A stretch of 64,000 nucleotides of DNA, taken from Acidobacteriaceae bacterium KBS 89 (GTDB taxonomy: Bacteria; Acidobacteriota; Terriglobia; Terriglobales; Acidobacteriaceae). The position numbers and the translations under genes were made by a program. The DNA lies in the NCBI GenBank assembly GCA_000381605.1, contig KB906754.1, forward strand, positions 310,001-374,000, in the 5' to 3' direction. Shown in pieces: positions 16,473 to 24,955 of this stretch (position 1 is its first letter; each line of letters starts with the position of its first letter). The notes beneath the pieces were generated by a model. The model saw nothing but the letters and a program-made list of their open reading frames with translations, searched no databases and was not told the DNA's origin.

Positions 16473-18611
16473 GTGAAAAAGACATCGATCGCGCTCGTTC
16501 TCATCGCCTTTTTCTTCGCCCTCTTCGCTCTACTCGAATGGTGGCAGGTCAATCGACCCATTCCCGACGACGCAAAGGCCGCCGGCAAGACAGTTGCCGA
16601 CTTCCCCGAGTCCCTCTCGCGCGCCTTCGACTCAATGGACGGTGGAATCACTCTAAGCGAAGACGAAAGAAAGGGAAGAAACACCTGGCTGCTTTGGACT
16701 GCAGGAGATCAGGTGTTCTGGGACCGCATGGCCCAGCACGGTTTTGGCACAGCCGATCTGCTCAAAACGATCGACTCTCGCCGTCGAAGCTCGCGATTCG
16801 AAGAGATGGGGTTGGTCAACCAGCCAGGCTACCAATCTGCTGCCGCGCCCGACGAGTATGGCCTATGGCTCGATTCGGGACCTGTAGAAGCTGGAGTCGA
16901 TCCAGCGGTCTACGGAAAACCTACCGGCATTGTTGGCCTCAGAATCTACCCGAATCCATACTTCGATAGCAGCGCCCGGCAACGATGGAACCCAGCCCGC
17001 TACTTTGGCGACCCCAGCTACTACAGCGACCCAAATCTAGTGCGCCCCTATACAGTTGGCATGTCCTGCGCCTTCTGTCACGTCTCCTTCAATCCAACAA
17101 GTCCGCCACCTGATCCCGAAAATCCGAAGTGGGAGAACCTCTCCTCAACCATCGGCAACCAATACATCAACGCAAGCAAGATCTTTGCCCCCGCTGCCGC
17201 AAATGACAGTTACGTCACTCAACTCTTTCACTCATGGGCCGCGGGCACCATCGACACATCGTTTATCGCCACCGACAATCTCAACAATCCAGGCAGCATC
17301 AATGCGATCTTCGCTTTGCCGCCCCGCATGGCAGTGGCCCAACAGGAAAAAATATCCGGTGGGGCATTGCTGCTACCCGGCGAACACGCCACGATGTCCA
17401 TCCCGCATGTACTCAAAGATGGCGCGGACTCCGTCGGCATCGCGGGCGCGCTCAGCCGTGTCTACGTCAGCATCGGCGAGTACAGCCAGGAATGGCTGCG
17501 CGATCAGAATCCCTTTGTCGGTGGACTCCCCCAGCGACCCTTCGAGATTGCGAAGGCACAAGCCGCGTCCGTCTATTGGCAGACGACAGCGTCACGCATC
17601 CCCAACCTCGCTAGCTTCCTTCTCGAGATGAAAGGTCCCCGTCTCGAGGATGCCCCAGGGGGCGCAAACTTCTTCACTGCGAACGTTGCCCAGCTTGAGA
17701 AGGGGAAGATCATCTTTGCTGAGAACTGTGCCCGTTGTCATTCCAGCAAGCAACCTCCGGCGACAATGGATCGATCATCCCAGGAATATCTTGCGTGGAT
17801 GCGCAACGAAGTCCTGAAGGCAGACTTCCTCGCGGACAACTACCTCTCGACCGACGAGCGCATACCGGTCACGATCGTGCAGACAAACGCAATACGAGCT
17901 CTTGCGACGAACGCCACCGCCGGACACGTCTGGGACAACTTCTCTTCAGCAACCTACAAAGATCTCGCACCCGTCGGAGACATTCAGGTCCTCGACCCAT
18001 TTGATGGCTCAACGAAAACTTTCACGGTTCCCGGCGGCGGCCCGGGCTACTACCGCGTTCCTTCCCTGGTCGGCATCTGGGCCACCGCTCCCTTCTTCCA
18101 CAACAACTCTCTTGGCGCGTACACGGCCGATCCATCCGTTCAAGGCCGCATCTCCGCCTTCAACGATGCAATCGAAAAATTGTTGTGGCCGGAAAAGCGC
18201 CGCGGCATAGAGTCCATTGCGCAAACCACAGTTGAAAGCTACATTGAGATACCGACAACTTACCTTCCCAAAGACCTGCAGTCCCTTGTGCAGGGAAGCA
18301 CCCTACGCATCGGCCCCATCCCCGCCGGCACGCCCATCAATCTTCTCGCGAACGCAGACCTGGACCTATCGCGCCGCGACAAAACGATTGAAAAAATCAA
18401 GCTCGTTGCCAGAGTGCAACATGACCTGATGACAATCCGCACGCAGAAGCTCGGCCCAGCCGATGCGAAGAAACTATTGATGAATCTCGTACCCGCATTG
18501 CTGAGCATCAGCAAGTGCCCAGACTTTGTCGAAGACCGGGGCCATACCTTCGGATCCAACCTGACAGACGATGACAAACGCGCTTTGATCGAGTTTCTCA
18601 AGACATTCTGA
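16473..18611 (+). CDS. Membrane-anchored diheme c-type cytochrome, RoxA/CCP-like paralogue
   Basis: This 712-residue paralogue of the preceding gene begins with a transmembrane anchor (KKTSIALVLIAFFFALFALL) instead of a lipobox. Heme motifs are CAFCH (199-203) and CARCH (419-423). Published RoxA motifs sit at similar positions (about 191 and 390), which is from memory. The two paralogues share long identical blocks around both hemes, such as RPYxVGMSCAFCHV and ENPKWENLSS. I prefer the GTG at 16473 because CAGGGGAG precedes it by five bases; the ATG at 16443 has no such site. It ends the redox island. The tandem pair with different anchors could divide labour between outer and inner membrane. 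Confidence 0.85.
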   Translation: MKKTSIALVLIAFFFALFALLEWWQVNRPIPDDAKAAGKTVADFPESLSRAFDSMDGGITLSEDERKGRNTWLLWTAGDQVFWDRMAQHGFGTADLLKTIDSRRRSSRFEEMGLVNQPGYQSAAAPDEYGLWLDSGPVEAGVDPAVYGKPTGIVGLRIYPNPYFDSSARQRWNPARYFGDPSYYSDPNLVRPYTVGMSCAFCHVSFNPTSPPPDPENPKWENLSSTIGNQYINASKIFAPAAANDSYVTQLFHSWAAGTIDTSFIATDNLNNPGSINAIFALPPRMAVAQQEKISGGALLLPGEHATMSIPHVLKDGADSVGIAGALSRVYVSIGEYSQEWLRDQNPFVGGLPQRPFEIAKAQAASVYWQTTASRIPNLASFLLEMKGPRLEDAPGGANFFTANVAQLEKGKIIFAENCARCHSSKQPPATMDRSSQEYLAWMRNEVLKADFLADNYLSTDERIPVTIVQTNAIRALATNATAGHVWDNFSSATYKDLAPVGDIQVLDPFDGSTKTFTVPGGGPGYYRVPSLVGIWATAPFFHNNSLGAYTADPSVQGRISAFNDAIEKLLWPEKRRGIESIAQTTVESYIEIPTTYLPKDLQSLVQGSTLRIGPIPAGTPINLLANADLDLSRRDKTIEKIKLVARVQHDLMTIRTQKLGPADAKKLLMNLVPALLSISKCPDFVEDRGHTFGSNLTDDDKRALIEFLKTF

Positions 18612-18868
18612 GAAGAACGACCGAAATTTTGGACGGTCGTAAATGGCCCTCCCGGCATAACTCCTTTTTTTGCCAGATTGCACACCATGAGCCGTGGCAG
18701 TCGGCTAAGACTCCATCCCACGCAACCATAAGCGCTAAACCCGTAGTGCAGATACCGCCATCAACAGCTCCGGATTGTTGAGCCATTGGAATAACGCGGC
18801 TTGCGGAAGGATCAGGTGCGAACCGAGCGCCGCTCCCGCCGATCCCTCGCAAAGTGACTTGTCATCAA

Positions 18869-18894
18869 TTGGTTGACCGGATCGGTCCTACCAG
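18869..18894. promoter_or_regulatory. Operator-like inverted repeat without an adjacent gene
   Basis: TTGGTTGACCG and CGGTCCTACCAG face each other around GAT, giving an imperfect dyad of about 26 bases with a perfect GACCG/CGGTC core. TGGT...ACCA half-sites of this kind are bound by GntR/FadR-type repressors. No start codon lies just downstream on either strand. Confidence 0.35.
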
Positions 18895-19161
18895 TCCCAC
18901 CTAAAAAGCGGGGCAGCTGGGTACAACATGGAGGTTTGACGTAACCGAACCCACAGAGGGTGACCACTTCAAATTTGCATTTGGAGAGGAGTCGTAAGCA
19001 GTCTTCACCGGTTTCAATTGCCTCTACAGGTCACATCGGTAACCGTACCATCCGAATATTTTCTGTACTTTGGGCATCCCCAGGGTAACCCCACGCACCT
19101 AAATTGCTCAGGTGTGAACGCGTAGGCCAATCTGCCTTGGTTTGTCATCGTGCGAGCACCG

Positions 19162-19210
19162 AAGCCCCCATGTCAGTCTTCTACCGAGGATTGGTGGTGG
19201 GGGCTTTTTT
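19162..19210 (+). terminator. Rho-independent terminator
   Basis: A perfect 9-base stem (AAGCCCCCA with TGGGGGCTT) encloses a 27-base loop and is followed directly by TTTT. The uridine tract is on the plus strand only, so it ends a plus-strand transcript. Confidence 0.7.
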
Positions 19211-19227
19211 ATGCCTTAGATCAGGTG

Positions 19228-19428
19228 CTACGAGGATGTCTGAGTCAGCGTGGCTGAAACCCGCAATTCCTGTGCATCAGCCCAACCGCGATGCCACGCC
19301 AGAGTCTGGGAGGTATTGTTGAGTTCACCACGGATGGCTGCCTCGAAGCCACGTTGGTACTCTGCGTGGTCGATCTGGGACTGTCTTTGGGCGTTGAAGG
19401 GTTCGGGGGCGGCTTTCATGGTGTTCAT
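19228..19428 (-). CDS. Small Rmf/CrpP-like protein
   Basis: The 66-residue protein starts at an ATG with GAGGTGA seven bases upstream. It contains YQRGFEAAIRGE followed by TLAWHRGWADAQE. This G-x3-A-x2-G then W-x2-GW layout is that of ribosome modulation factor and the related CrpP group, which are often found on mobile elements. The cysteine-proline pair common in those families is not present, so the assignment is tentative. It stands alone between non-coding stretches, 340 bases from a tRNA gene. Confidence 0.55.
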   Translation of the reverse strand: MNTMKAAPEPFNAQRQSQIDHAEYQRGFEAAIRGELNNTSQTLAWHRGWADAQELRVSATLTQTSS

Positions 19429-19764
19429 TTCAGTCACCTCGATTCTAGACAAAGCAACGGCCAGTTTGGATATTCTCGGGGGGCAAGGTTACAGCATCAT
19501 CAACAACAATACGACGCCGGAGTTGCGGGCCCTCTTCCACGAGACGGATTGGTACTCAACAGCAACATGATCTCTAACGCATACTTTGCTATCAGGATCT
19601 CGAATGGTTCGATGTCACGGCTCCCACATGCGTTGCTCTGTAGTAAGGAGTACAGAAACCGCTCCGTCAATCAGAGAAAAACAGGATTACGGAAAGGTCG
19701 AGTAGCAAATCTCATAGCGGAAGATTTAATGGCCCCGGATTATCTAGCTAAATGATTGATTCTT
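19429..19764. other. Gene-poor stretch beside tRNA-Ala
   Basis: About 330 bases show no gene with a credible start. One plus-strand frame contains a protein-like piece (DILGGQGYSIINNNTTPELR) and may be a gene remnant, but nothing can be assigned. Promoter signals for the small Rmf-like gene should lie at its left end. Confidence 0.3.
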
Positions 19765-19840
19765 TGGTGGAGCTGAGCGGGATCGAACCGCTGACCTCCT
19801 CGTTGCGAACGAGGCGCTCTCCCAGCTGAGCTACAGCCCC
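19765..19840 (-). tRNA. tRNA-Ala (anticodon CGC)
   Basis: On the minus strand the sequence begins GGGGCTGTAGCTCAGCTGGG and folds as a cloverleaf. The acceptor GGGGCTG pairs with CAGCTCC with one G-U. The anticodon stem CCTCG/CGAGG encloses the loop TTCGCAA, so the anticodon is CGC reading GCG. The T-arm contains GGTTCGATCCC. The 3' CCA is encoded. The total is 76 bases. Confidence 0.95.
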
Positions 19841-19951
19841 CCACCGACGCGCATCGCATACCACCTTCGCGGGCACAGCGCTGTCGAATAACCTCTTCGA
19901 GTGTACCAGTAAGAGACCCCTCGCTCAACATGGCACCTTCAACTTACGCCA

Positions 19952-20215
19952 TCACTCGGAAATTCGGCCTACGTGCCCCGTTACAGTCGTTCCAGCCGCC
20001 AGCGGCTTATCCACCACGTGCCACAGCTCACCCCCGTCCACCACGACCGCAAGCACCGGCACCACAATTCTCGTCCCGCTCCGCGCAACCGCCTCCAACA
20101 CCCCGACGTCCCCAGCAACAAAATTCGTATGATCCAGCGCCATCTGCCAACGCTGCCTGCCCCCCACCCGCGACTCCTCGCGAATATCCGTCACCACGCC
20201 AGAAAACTCGCTCAC
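19952..20215 (-). CDS. Small beta-rich protein translationally coupled to fbp (unknown function)
   Basis: The 87-residue protein starts at a GTG that overlaps the fbp stop codon (GTGA), with GTGGGAAG just before it. The pattern of alternating hydrophobic strands (FSGVVTDIREESRVGGRQRW, TRIVVPVLAVVVDGGELWHV) suggests a small beta-barrel with a regular DxG turn. There is no signal peptide. It is probably made together with fructose-1,6-bisphosphatase. I do not recognise the family. Confidence 0.65.
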   Translation of the reverse strand: MSEFSGVVTDIREESRVGGRQRWQMALDHTNFVAGDVGVLEAVARSGTRIVVPVLAVVVDGGELWHVVDKPLAAGTTVTGHVGRISE

Positions 20216-21216
20216 CTTCCCACCGCCTTCACCAGCGCCTCCATCTCGCGCCGGCTTCCCACACAAAACGGCGTACGCTGATGGATCCCCTCCGGCTTGA
20301 TGTCCAGAATTCTCCCGACTCCATTGGTCGCGACTCCACCAGCCTGTTCGGCGATAAACGCCAGGGGATTCGCCTCATACAACAGGCGCAACTTTCCCTT
20401 CGGCTGTTTCAGCGTCGGCGGATACAGAAAAACCCCGCCCTTCAACAGCGTTCGATGAAAGTCCGCCACCAGACTCCCGATATACCGGGAGCTGTACTCC
20501 CGCTCCAACCCACCCGACCGCAGCGTCTCAACAAATTCCCGATACGCCTCCGGCCATCCAGCCGAATTCGCCTCATTCACCGAGTAGTAATTCCCTTGCT
20601 CGGGCATCTTCATCCGTTCGTTGCTCAGCACAAACGCACCAATCGCCGAATCCAGCGTGAACCCATGCACCCCATTCCCCGTTGTATACACAAGCACAGT
20701 CGATGGACCGTACACCACATACCCCGCCGCCACCTGTCGGAACCCATGCTGCAGAATCGACTCCTCCAGCGTCCCGAGCTCTACCGGCAGCCTGCGCAGC
20801 ACACTGAAGATCGTCCCTACATTCACATTCACGTCAATATTGCTCGACCCATCCAGCGGATCGAACACAATGATGTACTTCCCCGTCTCAGGATCGCGGT
20901 TAAACGTCACCGGCTCTTCGTCCTCTTCGCTCACCAGCGCAGCTACACTATCGCGCAACCCGAGGCAGTGCAACAGCGCCTGGTTCGCATACACATCCAG
21001 CTTCTGCTGCTGCTCTCCCTGCACATTCTCCGCGCCAAACGCGCCCAGCACGTCCACCAATCCCGCCGAGCGTATCTTCGCCTCCACCATCTTCGCCGCC
21101 AGCGTGATCCCACTCAGCAGCCAGCTGAACGTCCCCGTCGCCTCTCGGCCGGCAGACCTCAGCATCTCCTGCTGCTGCTGAAGAATATGCTGCTGCACCG
21201 TCGTAATCATTGCCAT
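20212..21216 (-). CDS. fbp: Class I fructose-1,6-bisphosphatase
   Basis: The enzyme removes the 1-phosphate of fructose-1,6-bisphosphate in gluconeogenesis, in the cytoplasm, using Mg2+. The 334 residues match the class I length. Visible signatures are SEEDEEP (metal-binding acidic cluster), FDPLDGSSNID (metal and substrate loop, about residues 119-129), YVVYGPSTVLVYT, NEANSAGW and RYIGSLVADFHRTLLKGG. The C-terminus keeps LLYEANPLAFIAEQAGG. The small gene downstream overlaps the stop codon. A divergent M24 peptidase gene starts 155 bases away. Confidence 0.96.
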   Translation of the reverse strand: MAMITTVQQHILQQQQEMLRSAGREATGTFSWLLSGITLAAKMVEAKIRSAGLVDVLGAFGAENVQGEQQQKLDVYANQALLHCLGLRDSVAALVSEEDEEPVTFNRDPETGKYIIVFDPLDGSSNIDVNVNVGTIFSVLRRLPVELGTLEESILQHGFRQVAAGYVVYGPSTVLVYTTGNGVHGFTLDSAIGAFVLSNERMKMPEQGNYYSVNEANSAGWPEAYREFVETLRSGGLEREYSSRYIGSLVADFHRTLLKGGVFLYPPTLKQPKGKLRLLYEANPLAFIAEQAGGVATNGVGRILDIKPEGIHQRTPFCVGSRREMEALVKAVGR

Positions 21217-21370
21217 TCACACACCATTCTCATTTCAAACTCTCAGCCCGAAGCAGGGGTAGATGCCAAACTGTAGCATCGTCCGCGAATCGCGACCAAG
21301 CGTTCCGTGCGAAATTCGTTTATAAAAGCCGCTAATCGCGCACGCCCATTCGCTACAATCAGCACACCCC

Positions 21371-22690
21371 ATGACATTCAACACACTGGACCGCCGACGC
21401 TTCCTCTTAACCTCTGCCGCAGCCGCTGCAGCCGCTCCCACCCTCACCCTCGCCGCCCAGTCTCACGCCTCCGACAACATCCCCGCTCCCATCGCCGCCC
21501 TCACCAGCCGCCGCGCCGAAGCCGTCCCCATCTCCCTCACCGAACGCGAGGCACGTCTCGACCGCGCACGCGCCCTCATGCTCCAACATAAGATCGACGC
21601 CATCGTTATCGCCACAGGCACCTCTCTGAACTACTTCACCGGCCTTCGCTGGGGCCAGTCCGAACGCTTCTTTGCATGGACTCTTCCCGCCAAAGGCGCG
21701 CCGTTCATCGTCTGTCCCGTCTTTGAAGAAGGCCGTGTCCGCGAACGGATGGAAGCGAAACCCGCCACGCTTCCCTCCGCGTCAACGACTCGCGTCTACA
21801 CCTGGAACGAAGATGAAGACCCGTACAAGCTCCTCGCCAAGGCCCTCAAAGAATCCGGCATCGCCACCGGAAAGATAGGTGTCGAAGAGCGCACCCAGTT
21901 CGTCTTCGCCGACGGTATCTCCCATGCCAGCCCCGCCCTCACGACCACTAGCGCAACTCCAATCACCTTCGGTTGCCGCGGCATTAAGAGCCCGGCCGAA
22001 CTCGCGCTCATGCAGCTCGCAAACAACATCACCCTCTCGGTCTACGAAGCAGCCTACAAATCCGCCCAGCCCGGAATGACCAACCGCCAGTTCAGCCAAC
22101 TGGTCGATGTCGCCTACACCCGCTGCGGCGTAACCGGCAACGCCAGCTGCCAGGTAGGCGAATACTCCGCCCTTCCCCACGGCTCGTTGCAACCGCAAGT
22201 AATTCGCGAAGGCGAAATCATCCTCATCGACGACGGTTGCGTCGTCGAAGGCTATCAATCCGACATCTCCCGTACCTTCGTCCTCGGCGACGCCACCTCG
22301 CCAAAACTCGACAAGGCCCGTAAAGTCTTCGACATCGTTCATCAGGCACAGTCCGCCGCCCTCGCCGCCGCTCGTCCCGGAGTTCAGTGCCAGGCCATCG
22401 ACGCCGCCGCACGCAACGTCGTCACCTCAGCCGGCTACGGCCCCGACTACAAACACTTCACCCACCGCGTCGGACACGGCATCGGGATGGACGGCCACGA
22501 GTGGCCCTACCTCGTCCGCGGCAACACCACGCCCCTCGCCGCGGGCATGTGTTTCTCCGACGAGCCCGGCATCTACATTACAGGCGAGTTCGGCGTCCGC
22601 CTCGAAGACGATTGGCACGTCACCGAGGATGGCGGAAAGATGTTCACCCCGCAAAGCCCCAGTCTGGAACACCCCTTCGCCACCTCATAA
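21371..22690 (+). CDS. Exported M24-family metallopeptidase (Xaa-Pro aminopeptidase-like)
   Basis: The 439-residue protein starts with a twin-arginine signal (DRRRFLLT then an alanine-rich stretch), so it is folded with metal in the cytoplasm and exported by Tat. The creatinase N-domain is followed by the pita-bread domain. Metal ligands can be read as Asp288 (DDG), Asp298 (SDISRTF), His369 (GHGIG), Glu398 (DEPGIY) and Glu412 (LEDDWHV). All five are present, so an active dimetal aminopeptidase or proline dipeptidase is likely. The M13 peptidase 80 bases downstream on the same strand suggests joint periplasmic peptide degradation. Confidence 0.92.
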   Translation: MTFNTLDRRRFLLTSAAAAAAAPTLTLAAQSHASDNIPAPIAALTSRRAEAVPISLTEREARLDRARALMLQHKIDAIVIATGTSLNYFTGLRWGQSERFFAWTLPAKGAPFIVCPVFEEGRVRERMEAKPATLPSASTTRVYTWNEDEDPYKLLAKALKESGIATGKIGVEERTQFVFADGISHASPALTTTSATPITFGCRGIKSPAELALMQLANNITLSVYEAAYKSAQPGMTNRQFSQLVDVAYTRCGVTGNASCQVGEYSALPHGSLQPQVIREGEIILIDDGCVVEGYQSDISRTFVLGDATSPKLDKARKVFDIVHQAQSAALAAARPGVQCQAIDAAARNVVTSAGYGPDYKHFTHRVGHGIGMDGHEWPYLVRGNTTPLAAGMCFSDEPGIYITGEFGVRLEDDWHVTEDGGKMFTPQSPSLEHPFATS

Positions 22691-22772
22691 GCGATAATGG
22701 TTCGGATCGATAGCCGCCACTCAATCTCCTAGCTCTCGATCCGAACCACCCCATTCCGGAGCACTCCACACG

Positions 22773-24821
22773 ATGACCAGCCTCACCCGCCGCATCCTCC
22801 CCCTCCTCCTCTGCGCCCTCTCAATCTCAACCATCGCGCAAACTCAAGACACGGGCATCTCCATCCCCAACATGGACCCTGCCGTCCGCCCCGGCGACGA
22901 CTTTTACCTCTACGCCAATGGCGGCTTCATCGCCCGCACCAAACTTCCCCCGGACCGCGCATCCATCGGCGTCTTTAGCAATCTCTCCGACCTCAGCTTT
23001 AAGCAGGTTGCCAGCATCATCGAAGACGCCGAAAAAGCCACCGCCCCCGCAGGCTCGAATGAACGCAAGATCGGTGACCTCTACCACTCCTACATGGACG
23101 AAGCCGCCATCGAATCCCATGGCCTCACCGCCCTCAAGCCCCATCTGGCCCAAATCGCCGCCATCCACACCCAGCGCGAACTTGCCCACGCCCTCGGCCT
23201 CACTCTTCGCGCCGACGTCGACGCCCTCAACAACACGAACTTCCACACCGCAAATATCTTCGGCCTCTGGGTCGCCCCCAGCTTCAACGACCCCGAACAC
23301 TACGCCCCCTATCTCCTCCAGGGCGGCATCCAACTCCCCGATCGCGACTACTACCTCGCCGACTCCCACAGCATGAAGGACGTTCGCGCAAAGTACAAGG
23401 TTCACGTCGCCGCCATGTTCCGCCTCGCTGGCCTCTCCGACCCCGAAGCCCGCGCCATGCGCGTGTTGTCCTTCGAGACTGCCATCGCCAAACAGCAAAT
23501 CTCCTTGGCCGACAGCGAAAATATTCACAAAGCCAACAATCCCTGGCACGCATCTGATTTCAACACCAAAGCCCCCGGTCTCGACTGGCCCGAGTTCTTC
23601 CGCGCCGCCGGCCTCGAAAAACAAGACACCTTCATCGTCTGGCAGCCAACCGCGATCACCGGCGAAGCTGCACTCATCAATTCCCAGTCCATCGACGGGT
23701 GGAAAGATCTACTCTCCTACCACCTCATCGAAGCCTACGCGTCCTCCACCTCCAAGGCCCTCGCCGACGAGCGCTTCGCCTTCTTCGGCACCACGCTCTC
23801 CGGAGCCACCCAGCAGCGTCCACGTGACTTCCGCGGCGACGTTCTCGTCTCCGCCACCCTCGGCGACGCCGTCGGCCAGATCTACGTCAAGCGCTTCTTC
23901 TCGCCCGAAGCCAAGGCCCAGGCCGAAGCCATCGTCGCCAACCTCATCACCGCCTTCCACGCGCGCCTCGAAAACATCATATGGATGGCTCCGGCCACCA
24001 AGAAAGAAGCCATCACCAAACTCGGCACCCTCAAGGTCAGCATCGGCTACCCAGACCACTGGCGCAGCTACACCGGCTACGAAGTGAAGCCTGACAATCT
24101 CTTCGCCAATCTCTGGGAAGCCAGCCTCTTCGACTATCATTACTCACTCAGTCGCATCGGCAAACCCGTCGACCGCACAGAGTGGTGCATGACCCCACAA
24201 ACCGTCAATGCAGTAAACCTCCCACTCGACAACGGCCTCAACTTCCCTGCCGCCATCCTGCAGCCGCCGTTCTTCGATCCCAAGGCCCCCGCGGCCCACA
24301 ACTACGGCGCCATCGGCACCGTCATCGGCCACGAGATCAGCCACACCTTCGACTCCGAGGGCGCCGCCTTCGACTCCATGGGACGCGTTCGCAACTGGTG
24401 GACCCCGGAAGACCTCGCTCACTTCGAAGCCGTCACCGCAACTCTCGCCGCCCAGTACGACACCTACGCCCCCTTCCCCGACCTTCACATCAAAGGCCGC
24501 CAAACCCTCGGCGAAAGCATCGCCGACGTGGCCGGTCTCGCCGCGGCTTACGATGCCTTTCACGCATCTCTCAAAGGCAGCGCAGCCCCCAAAGTCGACA
24601 GCTTCACTGGAGATCAGCAGTTCTTCATTGCATTCGGTCAGAACTGGGGCTCCGTAACTCGCGACGCCGCACTGCGCCAGCAGGTCCTCAGCGATCCGCA
24701 CGCGCCGGGCCAGTACCGAGCCCTCACCGTCCGCAACGAAGACGGCTGGTACACCGCCTTCGACGTTCAACCCACCGACAAACTCTACCTCGCCCCAAAA
24801 GACCGCGTCCGCATCTGGTAG
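22773..24821 (+). CDS. Exported M13-family zinc metallopeptidase (neprilysin/PepO-like)
   Basis: The 682-residue protein has an N-terminal Sec signal (RRILPLLLCALSISTIA) and the full M13 architecture. The N-terminal part begins with MDPAVRPGDDFYLYANG. The zinc site is HEISH (520-524) in VIGHEISHTFDSEGAAFD, with the third ligand in ESIAD (Glu581, Asp585). NDxLYLAPKDRVRIW is the usual C-terminal end (here DKLYLAPKDRVRIW). It degrades oligopeptides in the periplasm. No inactivating change is visible. Confidence 0.95.
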   Translation: MTSLTRRILPLLLCALSISTIAQTQDTGISIPNMDPAVRPGDDFYLYANGGFIARTKLPPDRASIGVFSNLSDLSFKQVASIIEDAEKATAPAGSNERKIGDLYHSYMDEAAIESHGLTALKPHLAQIAAIHTQRELAHALGLTLRADVDALNNTNFHTANIFGLWVAPSFNDPEHYAPYLLQGGIQLPDRDYYLADSHSMKDVRAKYKVHVAAMFRLAGLSDPEARAMRVLSFETAIAKQQISLADSENIHKANNPWHASDFNTKAPGLDWPEFFRAAGLEKQDTFIVWQPTAITGEAALINSQSIDGWKDLLSYHLIEAYASSTSKALADERFAFFGTTLSGATQQRPRDFRGDVLVSATLGDAVGQIYVKRFFSPEAKAQAEAIVANLITAFHARLENIIWMAPATKKEAITKLGTLKVSIGYPDHWRSYTGYEVKPDNLFANLWEASLFDYHYSLSRIGKPVDRTEWCMTPQTVNAVNLPLDNGLNFPAAILQPPFFDPKAPAAHNYGAIGTVIGHEISHTFDSEGAAFDSMGRVRNWWTPEDLAHFEAVTATLAAQYDTYAPFPDLHIKGRQTLGESIADVAGLAAAYDAFHASLKGSAAPKVDSFTGDQQFFIAFGQNWGSVTRDAALRQQVLSDPHAPGQYRALTVRNEDGWYTAFDVQPTDKLYLAPKDRVRIW

Positions 24822-24823
24822 TT

Positions 24824-24877
24824 CCATCGCTTTTCTGGTTGTCCGCACCTGGCGGTACCATCGCTTTTCTGGTTGTC
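24824..24877. repeat. Short direct repeat pair after the M13 gene
   Basis: The 20-base sequence CCATCGCTTTTCTGGTTGTC occurs at 24824-24843 and again at 24858-24877, identical and in the same orientation. It lies between convergent genes. It is probably a slippage or small duplication product. Confidence 0.8.
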
Positions 24878-24955
24878 ATCCCCGCAGGGGATCTGCTGTT
24901 TCGCTCTCTGCTTCCCTTTCACTCTGGGACGTAGGTACCAAACCCACCGACCGTC

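Larger units (their letters stand above)
18612..19227. other. Non-coding stretch after the cytochrome pair
   Basis: About 600 bases carry no convincing gene. The stretch contains an operator-like dyad (18869-18894), a small hairpin CACCT...AGGTG (about 19096-19113) and a strong plus-strand terminator (19162-19210). The terminator lies 550 bases beyond the cytochrome stop, so either that operon has a long 3' tail or a separate small RNA is made here. Confidence 0.45.

Noticed and set aside
19740-19931. Minus-strand frame overlapping tRNA-Ala.
   Set aside because: It is the translation of the tRNA gene and its flank.
20007-20015. TTATCCACC, one mismatch from a DnaA box.
   Set aside because: Single copy inside the coding region of the small gene after fbp, without neighbours; not evidence of an origin.
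22827-23624. Long minus-strand frame antisense to the M13 peptidase.
   Set aside because: It is a shadow of a C-rich codon pattern in the real gene; the product is a Gly/Val/Glu-rich low-complexity chain.
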